From Deltaproteobacteria bacterium (GTDB lineage Bacteria > Desulfobacterota > Desulfobulbia > Desulfobulbales > BM004), in contig CP070776.1 of NCBI GenBank assembly GCA_020346205.1, positions 1,116,199-1,125,502 on the forward strand: 9,304 bases of DNA, written 5' to 3'. The notes under the pieces were generated by a model, which saw only the letters and a program-made list of their open reading frames with translations, was not told where the DNA came from and did not search any database. Position 1 is the stretch's first letter. Each line of letters opens with the position of its first letter. Positions 1 to 6,138 of this stretch are shown piece by piece. Made by a program: the position numbers and the translations under genes.

Positions 1-23
1 TTTAAAATTTTAAATTTAAAATT
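1..23. repeat. A/T-only palindromic tract upstream of rsmG
   Basis: The first 23 bases contain only A and T and hold two overlapping perfect palindromes, TTTAAAATTTTAAA (1-14) and AATTTTAAATTTAAAATT (6-23). The tract lies immediately before rsmG. It could be part of an AT-rich promoter upstream element or the edge of an upstream intergenic region; the window edge prevents deciding. No Shine-Dalgarno sequence is obvious between it and the rsmG start. Confidence 0.4.
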
Positions 24-37
24 GAAGCTGAATTTTT

Positions 38-736
38 ATGCTCACAGCTGATATTGAAAAATTCCTTGCCCAGGGCCTTAACATCATGGGGCTTTCTCTG
101 GATAACCAACCCCAAGCATTATCGCGACTTTCTCATTATTTCCAGGAATTAAAAAAGTGGAATAGAAAGGTCAACCTGGTGGCCCGGACCCTGGATGATA
201 AAGAGATCCTGGAAAACCATTTCCTTGATTCCCTGACACTTCTTTCTCTACTGCCGCAAGAATCACTAAAGCAGGAAATACTGCTTGATGTTGGCACAGG
301 CGCAGGTTTTCCTGGCTTGGTGCTCAAGGCTGCCTGTCCAACACTTTCAGTTACTCTTGTTGAACCCCGTAAGAACCGTTTTTATTTCCTGAAACACATT
401 GCCAGGGTGCTGAACTTGAAAGGGCTGGAAGTGCTTGATATCAGCCTTGAAGAAAAGGTAAAGGCAAAGGAACTTTCAACAAGACGATTTTCTTTTATTA
501 CCAGCAGGGCTTTTACTGATATCTTAGGGTTTATAAAAATCGCATATCCTTACCTGGAAAAGGACGGCAGAATAGTCCTGATGAAGGGACCAGGAATAGT
601 TAATGAGATGAATAATCTAGGTCAAATAGAGATGGATGGGAATTTTTTTGAGACTGAATCTAAAACTCTCACTCTCCCCTTTGCAAAGAAAAAAAGATGG
701 CTGGTCAGCATAAAGGGACCAGATGAAAAACTTTAA
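38..736 (+). CDS. rsmG: 16S rRNA (guanine527-N7)-methyltransferase RsmG (GidB)
   Basis: RsmG uses S-adenosylmethionine to methylate N7 of G527 in the 530 loop of 16S rRNA, in the cytoplasm; loss of the enzyme is known to give low-level streptomycin resistance. The 232-residue product has the usual family length. The N-terminal part has the family signature KKWNRKVNLVA (about 39-49) and HFLDSLTLL (about 61-69). The SAM-binding motif I is LLDVGTGAGFPG (about 82-93), followed by VEPRKNRFYFL (about 107-117) and the late SRAF motif (about 154-157). The ATG at 38 is preferred over Met17 because the sequence between them aligns with the family's usual N-terminal helix, although only a weak ribosome site (GAAG) precedes it. 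It is the only gene on the + strand here and converges on the minus-strand block. In many bacteria rsmG sits near mnmG or parAB, which are not visible here. Confidence 0.97.
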   Translation: MLTADIEKFLAQGLNIMGLSLDNQPQALSRLSHYFQELKKWNRKVNLVARTLDDKEILENHFLDSLTLLSLLPQESLKQEILLDVGTGAGFPGLVLKAACPTLSVTLVEPRKNRFYFLKHIARVLNLKGLEVLDISLEEKVKAKELSTRRFSFITSRAFTDILGFIKIAYPYLEKDGRIVLMKGPGIVNEMNNLGQIEMDGNFFETESKTLTLPFAKKKRWLVSIKGPDEKL

Positions 737-759
737 TAGCAACTAATGTCTTTGGAAAG

Positions 760-784
760 TTGGTAAGTTAATCAGACTTACCGA
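760..784. terminator. Weak hairpin between convergent genes
   Basis: GGTAAGT (762-768) and ACTTACC (776-782) form a perfect 7-bp stem with a 7-base loop. A T-G wobble and one more T-A pair extend it to 9 bp. It lies 24 bases past the rsmG stop codon and overlaps the last codons of the converging membrane-protein gene. There is no clear U-tract on either strand, so intrinsic termination would be weak. The position between two convergent genes is the main argument for it. Confidence 0.35.
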
Positions 785-1097
785 AGTACATATAGATTAT
801 TACTCCTAAAATACATGCCGCACCAAAGACAACAGGTAGAACCTTTGCAAGCTGTATTTCATTATCCACAATAAGGGAATTCATATATTCCGTGCCGGAT
901 ATATGCCAAATGCCAAAACCGATAAAAATGACAATGATTTCTCTGAAATCCTGTTTATAGAGCATGTAGCCGATCAGGCAGATAAATGGTACCAAAAACC
1001 AAGGGTTGGTAAAAAGGCCAACGGCATCCACTTCTTTAAATTGCTGCAACACCTGGGTAGAATGAATAAACTCGGTGATTTTTGTAAAAAAATCCAT
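768..1097 (-). CDS. Small three-pass membrane protein downstream of thiC
   Basis: I do not recognise a named family. The 109-residue protein has a short amphipathic N-terminus and then three hydrophobic stretches: about 29-47 (starting NPWFLVPF), 52-66 (IIVIFIGFGIW region) and 84-105 (AKVLPVV to MYF). It is therefore probably an inner-membrane protein with no large soluble domain and no visible catalytic motif. The start is well supported: GGGAGG stands 8 bases before the ATG and only 13 bp separate it from the thiC stop, so it should be cotranscribed with, and perhaps translationally coupled to, thiC. That context allows a link to thiamine or cobamide-precursor metabolism, for instance transport, but nothing in the protein proves it. 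An overlapping + strand frame (903-1160) lacks comparable support. Confidence 0.8.
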   Translation of the reverse strand: MDFFTKITEFIHSTQVLQQFKEVDAVGLFTNPWFLVPFICLIGYMLYKQDFREIIVIFIGFGIWHISGTEYMNSLIVDNEIQLAKVLPVVFGAACILGVIIYMYFGKSD

Positions 1098-1110
1098 TGG
1101 TTTAGCCTCC
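1098..1110 (-). promoter_or_regulatory. Strong ribosome binding site of the small membrane protein
   Basis: Reading on the minus strand, the thiC TAG stop is followed directly by GGAGG, then eight bases (CTAAACCA), then the ATG at 1097. This is the strongest Shine-Dalgarno sequence seen before any annotated gene in the window. It fixes the start of the small membrane protein and indicates that ribosomes finishing thiC can reinitiate there. Confidence 0.75.
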
Positions 1111-2424
1111 CTAGTTGTTGTTCAGATTTTTTTGAGCACTTTTTTTCTGAGCCCTTTTAAAGACCTTGATGGCGCAGTATGACCCACACATACTGCAGGC
1201 GTCACCTTTGTACGTTCCGCCTTCATCTCTAAAGCGCCGTGCTTTTTCAGGATCAAGTGAGAGATCTATCTGTCCTTTCCAGTCTAAATTATTACGGCAG
1301 CGGGCCATGGCAATATCTTTCTCAATGGCTCCGGGTAGTCCTTTGGCGATGTCTGCTGCATGGGCAGCAATCTTCGAGGCAATCACCCCTTCTTTTACAT
1401 CGTCAACATTCGGCAGCTTAAGGTGTTCAGCCGGGGTGACGTAACAAAGATAATCGGCCCCTGCAGCACCGGCAATGGCTCCACCGATTGCCCCGGTGAT
1501 ATGATCATAACCCGGTGCAATATCTGTGACAAGAGGGCCGAGCACATAAAAAGGTGCGCCTTTGCAAAGCTGTTTCTGCAGCAGGACATTGGCCTCTATC
1601 TGGTTCATGGGCATATGACCTGGCCCTTCAATGATAACCTGCACCCCAGCATCCCAGGCCCGTTCAGTTAGTTCTCCCAAGTGGATGAGTTCCTGCACCT
1701 GGTTTCTGTCCGTGGCGTCCACCAGGCAGCCAGGCCTGATTCCATCTCCCAGGCTCAAGGTTACCTCGTGTTCTTTGAGAATAGCTAAGAGGTCGTCATA
1801 GTTTTCATATAATGGATTTTCCTTGTTATGAAAGCTCATCCACTCAATGGTAAAGGAACCGCCGCGGCTGACAACTCCCATCAAGCGCTGTTGGGAGTTC
1901 ATCCTTTCCAGGGTATTTTTAGTGATGCCGCAGTGGATGGTCATGAAATCCACACCATCTTCAGCCTGTTTGGTTATGGTCTTGAAAATATGATCAACCT
2001 CAACATCCACGATCGCCTTTTTCTGCTGTTCTACGGTCTCAGCTACAGCCTGGTAAATGGGCACTGTCCCCAATGGCACAGGACACTGCTCCAGGATACC
2101 TCTGCGTACGGCATCAAGATCACCGCCCATACTCAGGTCCATAACGGTATCAGCACCTGCCTTGATAGCCACACAGAGCTTCTGCAGTTCAGAGTTCAGT
2201 TCTGGAAGGTCTTTTGAAGATCCAATATTGGCATTGATCTTGGTTGATGTATTCTTGCCAATGGCAATAATCTTTTCAAAGTTGTGGTTTTTGTTTTTGG
2301 TAATGACCAGTTCACCCCTGGCAACACCATCCATGAGCTGGTCTATGGATATTGATTCGTTCTGGGCGCAGGCCTCAAAAAGAGGCGTTTTTACCCTGTT
2401 GATTGCATCTTGGCGTATAGACAT
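1111..2424 (-). CDS. thiC: Phosphomethylpyrimidine synthase ThiC (short form; BzaF-like role possible)
   Basis: ThiC is a radical-SAM enzyme that rearranges 5-aminoimidazole ribotide to HMP phosphate, the pyrimidine half of thiamine, in the cytoplasm. The 437-residue protein is the short form without the extra N-terminal domain of the E. coli enzyme. Family motifs include TKINANIGSS (61-70), MDLSMGGDL (95-103), CPVPLGTVPIYQA (114-126), SRGGSFTIEW (186-195), KENPLYE (201-207), DGIRPG (227-232), EGPGHMP (266-272), DIAPGYDHI (301-309) and TPAEHL (330-335). His270, His308 and His334 are the conserved histidines among which the metal ligands lie. The cluster cysteines Cys410, Cys413 and Cys417 are spaced CX2CX3C, unlike the usual CX2CX4C. 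GAGGG precedes the ATG. Anaerobes also have ThiC paralogues (BzaA, BzaB, BzaF) that make 5-hydroxybenzimidazole for cobamides; no cob gene is adjacent, so ThiC is preferred but BzaF is not excluded. Confidence 0.92.
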   Translation of the reverse strand: MSIRQDAINRVKTPLFEACAQNESISIDQLMDGVARGELVITKNKNHNFEKIIAIGKNTSTKINANIGSSKDLPELNSELQKLCVAIKAGADTVMDLSMGGDLDAVRRGILEQCPVPLGTVPIYQAVAETVEQQKKAIVDVEVDHIFKTITKQAEDGVDFMTIHCGITKNTLERMNSQQRLMGVVSRGGSFTIEWMSFHNKENPLYENYDDLLAILKEHEVTLSLGDGIRPGCLVDATDRNQVQELIHLGELTERAWDAGVQVIIEGPGHMPMNQIEANVLLQKQLCKGAPFYVLGPLVTDIAPGYDHITGAIGGAIAGAAGADYLCYVTPAEHLKLPNVDDVKEGVIASKIAAHAADIAKGLPGAIEKDIAMARCRNNLDWKGQIDLSLDPEKARRFRDEGGTYKGDACSMCGSYCAIKVFKRAQKKSAQKNLNNN

Positions 2425-2473
2425 TTATTCCCTCGGTAAGTAGTTATCTGAATTATTAATTTACGATACGTAT

Positions 2474-2502
2474 ATTATTCCTTAAACATATTAGTTTACC
2501 AA
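2474..2502 (-). promoter_or_regulatory. Possible sigma70-type promoter of thiC
   Basis: On the minus strand TTGGTA (2497-2502, four of six consensus bases) and AATAAT (2474-2479, five of six) are separated by 17 bases. Transcription would start about 45 bases before the thiC ATG. The 149-bp gap to the upstream DUF547 gene leaves room for a separate promoter. The region is AT-rich, so a chance match is possible. The predicted leader is too short for a TPP riboswitch, and none of the conserved TPP motif segments is seen anywhere in the gap. Confidence 0.35.
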
Positions 2503-2522
2503 TGGCTTAGTGGGGATGTCAA

Positions 2523-2546
2523 TGTAAAAGAGGCTGTAAAAGGAGG
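2523..2546. repeat. Imperfect 12-bp tandem repeat between thiC and the DUF547 gene
   Basis: TGTAAAAG occurs at 2523-2530 and again at 2535-2542, exactly 12 bases apart, each followed by a purine-rich tail. The second copy merges into AAGGAGG, a near-perfect Shine-Dalgarno sequence on the + strand. No annotated + strand gene follows; only a 25-codon TTG-start frame (2553-2630) would use it. The function is unknown. Confidence 0.4.
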
Positions 2547-2573
2547 AGCAAATTGAGAAATGAGTCCTTGATA

Positions 2574-3416
2574 TTATTCGTTCAGGTTCCAATCATATGT
2601 ATGGCTCATTTTTTTTTGCAATGTCTTTAACTTCCTTGATTTTTCAGGGTTTAGATATTTTTTAAGGTGCTCAATAATTCCTTTTTCTGAATCCCCAAAA
2701 TCTGCTTGGAACCAGAAGTATATACTTGATACCCGCAGCCTGTTGCGCCTGAAAGATACACCACGCGGATGATTGATGAAGTCGCTGGCTGCTTTTTCCA
2801 GCAGCATATCAGAATTCTGAGGTGTAAAAGCCTGGGACTGAATATTGGGACAGCCAAGACTGGCACAGTTGACTGCATAGTGGATTCTGTTGTCTTTCCA
2901 GATTGGCCGTAATATACGATGCTCTATATCATTGAGGGAGACTTCCTGCCCTTCAATTTTAAGGAGCTTGGCATCCCATGGGCCATTGCTGAATAACCCG
3001 GGTGATATGTCAATATCCCGGATGGATTTGACCGGATAATGGTCTAAAATGACATCAACTGTCAAAGCATTATAGAGGTTAATCCAGTAAGCCTTCTGCT
3101 CATCGCGGTTCAGTTTTGAAACCTCAACATTTTGCATTTTTTGCAGGTAGTTCTTTAGGGTCTGCCGATCCTTTTGATTGACGGTGCTGTACTTGAACCT
3201 GTTTATCCCAGAAGGATGATTGGCATCAACATAGCGTTGCAGCATAAGGTTCCAGTATACGTGATCAATAGAGGTTAATGAGTCAGGGACGTGATTCTGC
3301 CAGCGGGGCCAGAGGTCTGCAGCTGGAGCTCCAAATGCGATGGTTACAGAAGTAAAAGCCCATAACAATAAAAGTATTGGAATGGTCAGTCTTTTAGGGT
3401 TAGTAATGTTTTTCAT
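2574..3416 (-). CDS. Secreted DUF547-domain protein
   Basis: The 280-residue product has an N-terminal signal peptide: a basic start (KNITNPKR), a hydrophobic core about residues 11-28, and a likely cleavage after AFGA near residue 30. The rest matches the DUF547 family: KAYWINLYNALTVDVI (108-123), YPVKSIRDI (127-135), a PWDAKLLKIEGQEVSLNDIEH stretch (146-166) and NCASLGCP (183-190). The biochemical role of DUF547 is not established. Conserved Cys and His residues could hint at a thiol or metal function, but that is inference. The mature protein should be periplasmic or exported. It starts 55 bp after clpA and ends 149 bp before thiC, all on the same strand, without an obvious functional tie to either. 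No Shine-Dalgarno sequence precedes the ATG. Confidence 0.9.
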   Translation of the reverse strand: MKNITNPKRLTIPILLLLWAFTSVTIAFGAPAADLWPRWQNHVPDSLTSIDHVYWNLMLQRYVDANHPSGINRFKYSTVNQKDRQTLKNYLQKMQNVEVSKLNRDEQKAYWINLYNALTVDVILDHYPVKSIRDIDISPGLFSNGPWDAKLLKIEGQEVSLNDIEHRILRPIWKDNRIHYAVNCASLGCPNIQSQAFTPQNSDMLLEKAASDFINHPRGVSFRRNRLRVSSIYFWFQADFGDSEKGIIEHLKKYLNPEKSRKLKTLQKKMSHTYDWNLNE

Positions 3417-3422
3417 GAAAAT

Positions 3423-3428
3423 ATTACA
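3423..3428 (-). promoter_or_regulatory. Possible -10 box directly before the DUF547 gene
   Basis: TGTAAT on the minus strand (five of six consensus bases) ends six bases before the ATG of the DUF547 gene. No good -35 box lies 16-18 bases upstream. If used, it would place the transcript start at the ATG itself (a leaderless mRNA), which would explain the lack of a ribosome site. AT-rich DNA often produces such matches by chance. Confidence 0.2.
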
Positions 3429-3471
3429 ATGTAGCGTGCAGCCATACTGCAGGCCTTATGAAGATTACATT

Positions 3472-5700
3472 TTATAAACTTTTGTAAGAGAAGAGGAGAT
3501 TTTTCCCTTTAGCATCGACCAGGGCTTTTCCTCCCTTGGACAATTGCCCGAAGAGTATTTCCTCGGTGAGCACATCACCAATTTCTTTCAGGATAAGCCT
3601 CCTGAGCGGTCTGGCGCCATAGTCCGGGTTATAACCCTTTTTAGCAAGCAATGACCTGGCCTTGGCAGAAAGGTTGATAGAAACCTTTTTCTCGCTGAGC
3701 TGCATTTCGAGTTCACCCACCATTTTGTCGACAATTTTTTCAATCATTTTCATTTTAAGCGGGTTGAAGGTAATGACTGCATCGAGACGGTTCCTGAATT
3801 CAGGTGCAAAAAGATTGTGCAGAGCCTTCTGGCCTTCATCTTTTTTATCCGCCATGAAGCCGATGGCTCTTTCTGTTAATTCCCGGGCCCCGGCATTGGT
3901 GGTCATAATAAGTATTACGTTGCGGAAATCAGCTCGTCTGCCAGCATTGTCTGTAAGGGTGGAATGATCCATGACCTGCAGGAGAATACTGAAAACATCA
4001 GGATGTGCCTTCTCGATCTCATCAAGCAGCAGGACTGAATAGGGGTGCTTTCTAATGGCATCGGTAAGCAGCCCTCCCTGGTCAAAACCAACATAGCCGG
4101 GAGGTGCGCCAATAAGTCTCGCCACAGCATGCTTTTCCATGTACTCACTCATATCAAAGCGTTCAAAATGCACGGAAAGGGAATGGGCCATCTGTCTGGC
4201 CACCTCAGTTTTTCCGACACCGGTGGGGCCTGCAAAGAGAAAAGACCCTGTCGGGGTTTCTGGCTGTCCCAGGCCTGCTCTGGAGCGCTTCACCGCATTG
4301 GTCAAAGCCTCGATAGCATGGTCCTGACCGAATATCACCTTTTTCAATTCCGGCAGCAATGTTTTCAGTTGACGGATTTCCGACCGTGAGCTGCTCTTGG
4401 CAGGGATCCTGGCCATACGTGAAACCACAGACTCAACATCCCTGATAGTGACATTCTTACGCTTTTTAGTGGTTCCCGAGAGCCTGAATGCCGCACCGAC
4501 CTCATCGAGAACATCAATGGCTTTGTCCGGCAGGAACCTATCGTTGATGTAGCGGCTGGCCAGTTCAGCTGTGGCCTTGATGGCCGCTGATGTATACTTT
4601 ATGCCGTGATGCTCTTCATAACGGGATTTCAGGCCGGTCAGGATATCTACGGTCTCTTCAATGGAGGGCTCTTCAATATCAATTTTCTGGAAGCGTCTTG
4701 AAAGGGCGCGGTCCTTTTCAATATGGTTCTTGTGTTCCTCATATGTTGTTGAGCCAATGCAGCGCAGTGTTCCTGCCTGAAGTGCCGGTTTCAGGAGGTT
4801 TGAGGCATCGAGGCTGCCGCCGCTCGTAGCACCGGCCCCGACAATAGTATGGATCTCATCAATGAACAATATGGACTTCTCGCCCTTCTTTTCCATGCCA
4901 TCAATTACAGCCTTGAGGCGTTTTTCAAAATCACCGCGGTACTTGGTACCGGCGAGCAGGGCGCCCATATCAAGCAGGCGGATTTCAACATCCTCCAGCA
5001 TCGAGGGAACATTTTTATCATGGATGCGCAAAGCTAACCCTTCAGCAATGGCAGTCTTTCCAACACCGGGTTCACCAACCAGCAGGGGATTGTTCTTCCT
5101 GCGCCTGCAGAGGACCTGCATTATGCGCTCCAACTCACTCTCACGACCGATAAGTGGATCGATAAGGCCGGCCCTGGCTCTTTCAGCAAAATTTACTGTA
5201 AATTTTGCAAGCTCATCCTGCTTGACAGCAGGTTTCTTTTTTGGGCTTTGCCAGGCATCTGTTTCCAGATCTTCGGTAAGGCCATGGGAAACATACTCAA
5301 CCACGGACATCCGATCCAGACCTTCTGAGCTTAGAAAATATACAGCATGGGAGTCCGGTTCAGAAAAAATTGCCACCAGGACATCACCTGAGTCGACCTC
5401 TTTTTTACCGCAGCTTTGTACATGGCCGATGGCCCTCTGGAGTACACGGTTAAAACCGAGTGTCTGGATGGGATCGCCGGTATCATTTAATTTCTGGGTA
5501 GGCAGTTCACCGTCAAAGAATTTTTCCAGTCTTTTCCTGAGATTATCCAAACTGCCGCCACATTGTTTGATTATGCGGTTGGTGAGCTCATCCTGCAGGA
5601 TTCCGTAGAGCAGGTGCTCAACCGTGACAAATTCATGTCTGTGTGTTTTGGCTTCACGTACCGCAGTAACTAATGCCATTTCAAGTTTCTGGCTAAACAT
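3472..5700 (-). CDS. clpA: ATP-dependent Clp protease ATP-binding subunit ClpA
   Basis: ClpA is the hexameric AAA+ unfoldase that feeds substrates into the ClpP peptidase chamber in the cytoplasm. The 742 residues match the family length. The N-terminal Clp_N double repeat (about 1-145), which docks ClpS, starts MFSQKLEMAL. AAA module 1 has Walker A GEPGVGKT (209-216), Walker B ILFIDE (277-282) and the RALSRRF arginine motif (331-337). Module 2 has Walker A GPTGVGKT (491-498), Walker B LLLDEIE (557-563) and the sensor-2 motif GARPLRR (695-701). The ClpP-docking loop is AIGFM, with IGF at 613-615, so a ClpP partner elsewhere in the genome is expected. There is no coiled-coil middle domain, which separates it from ClpB and ClpC. 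The ATG at 5700 follows AAAGG about 10 bases upstream. It lies 123 bp after clpS, whose product delivers N-degron substrates to it. Confidence 0.98.
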   Translation of the reverse strand: MFSQKLEMALVTAVREAKTHRHEFVTVEHLLYGILQDELTNRIIKQCGGSLDNLRKRLEKFFDGELPTQKLNDTGDPIQTLGFNRVLQRAIGHVQSCGKKEVDSGDVLVAIFSEPDSHAVYFLSSEGLDRMSVVEYVSHGLTEDLETDAWQSPKKKPAVKQDELAKFTVNFAERARAGLIDPLIGRESELERIMQVLCRRRKNNPLLVGEPGVGKTAIAEGLALRIHDKNVPSMLEDVEIRLLDMGALLAGTKYRGDFEKRLKAVIDGMEKKGEKSILFIDEIHTIVGAGATSGGSLDASNLLKPALQAGTLRCIGSTTYEEHKNHIEKDRALSRRFQKIDIEEPSIEETVDILTGLKSRYEEHHGIKYTSAAIKATAELASRYINDRFLPDKAIDVLDEVGAAFRLSGTTKKRKNVTIRDVESVVSRMARIPAKSSSRSEIRQLKTLLPELKKVIFGQDHAIEALTNAVKRSRAGLGQPETPTGSFLFAGPTGVGKTEVARQMAHSLSVHFERFDMSEYMEKHAVARLIGAPPGYVGFDQGGLLTDAIRKHPYSVLLLDEIEKAHPDVFSILLQVMDHSTLTDNAGRRADFRNVILIMTTNAGARELTERAIGFMADKKDEGQKALHNLFAPEFRNRLDAVITFNPLKMKMIEKIVDKMVGELEMQLSEKKVSINLSAKARSLLAKKGYNPDYGARPLRRLILKEIGDVLTEEILFGQLSKGGKALVDAKGKNLLFSYKSL

Positions 5701-5741
5701 GTTGCTTTACCTTTAAGTATTATTTTGTTGTTTCATTTTTC

Positions 5742-5756
5742 TATTGTAAGACAATA
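5742..5756. repeat. Inverted repeat overlapping the predicted clpA -10 box
   Basis: TATTGT (5742-5747), AAG, ACAATA (5751-5756): two perfect 6-bp arms with a 3-base centre. It covers the predicted -10 element of clpA, a position typical for a repressor operator. No regulator gene is nearby and I do not recognise the motif. It could also be a chance AT-rich palindrome. Confidence 0.35.
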
Positions 5757-5771
5757 AGTATTGATTGGCTA
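5743..5771 (-). promoter_or_regulatory. Possible sigma70-type promoter of clpA
   Basis: On the minus strand TAGCCA (5766-5771, four of six consensus bases) and TACAAT (5743-5748, five of six) are spaced by 17 bases, about 40 bases before the clpA ATG. This would let clpA be transcribed independently of holA-clpS. The 123-bp clpS-clpA gap, long compared with the holA-clpS overlap, supports a separate signal here. Confidence 0.35.
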
Positions 5772-5823
5772 ATATGCTCTACCTAAAATCAAAAGTTTTT
5801 TACCCAACTACCTGCTTTCATAG

Positions 5824-6138
5824 TTAAACTCTTTCCATGGTGCATCTCAAGGGGTATTCGTTTTTCTGGGCCAGGTCATGCACAATAGCCATCTTTGTTT
5901 CTGCAATCTCCTTGTGATAGACACCTGCAACACCAATACCCTGCTGGTGCACATTGAGCATGATCCTCGTGGCTTCAGGGGTGCTCTTGTTAAAAACTTT
6001 TTCAAGCAGCAGAACTACAAATTCCATGGAAGTGTAATCATCGTTATGCAGCAAGACCTTGTAAAGAGGCGGTTCTTTGACCTTTGTTTTATCATCAGTT
6101 ACCACCCAGCCTTCAAAATCACGTTCTATCTTGCTCAT
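5824..6138 (-). CDS. clpS: ATP-dependent Clp protease adaptor ClpS
   Basis: ClpS binds proteins carrying N-end-rule destabilising N-terminal residues and hands them to ClpA. The 104-residue length is standard. A flexible N-terminal tail (about 1-22) is followed by the core. The substrate-pocket signature KVLLHNDDYTSMEFV (27-41) includes Asn32, Asp33, Asp34 and the gatekeeper-type Met38. VHQQGIGVAGVY (63-74) carries His64, equivalent to the E. coli pocket histidine, and AETKM (79-83) is the conserved helix that contacts the ClpA N-domain. The start codon overlaps the holA stop codon (ATGA), so its translation is probably coupled to holA. Only a weak GGGG-type ribosome site lies upstream. clpA follows on the same strand, as usual for this pair. 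No aat gene, a frequent clpSA neighbour, is in the window. Confidence 0.97.
   Translation of the reverse strand: MSKIERDFEGWVVTDDKTKVKEPPLYKVLLHNDDYTSMEFVVLLLEKVFNKSTPEATRIMLNVHQQGIGVAGVYHKEIAETKMAIVHDLAQKNEYPLRCTMERV

Noticed and set aside
86..736. Alternative rsmG start at the internal ATG (Met17)
   Set aside because: It has an AGGG upstream, but would remove the N-terminal helix that aligns with the family. The ATG at 38 gives the usual length.
903..1160. + strand frame of 85 codons opposite the small membrane protein
   Set aside because: It lacks a ribosome site and domain signature, and overlaps both the membrane protein and the end of thiC. The minus-strand gene has a strong ribosome site and clear membrane segments.
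3430..3460. Short stem TGCAG/CTGCA between clpA and the DUF547 gene
   Set aside because: Only five base pairs and no U-tract follow on the minus strand, so it is too weak to call a terminator.
4862..5608. Long + strand open frame (248 codons) opposite clpA
   Set aside because: It lies wholly within clpA, which has complete AAA+ motifs. The translation is Ser/Arg/Pro-rich without any domain and is a codon-bias shadow.
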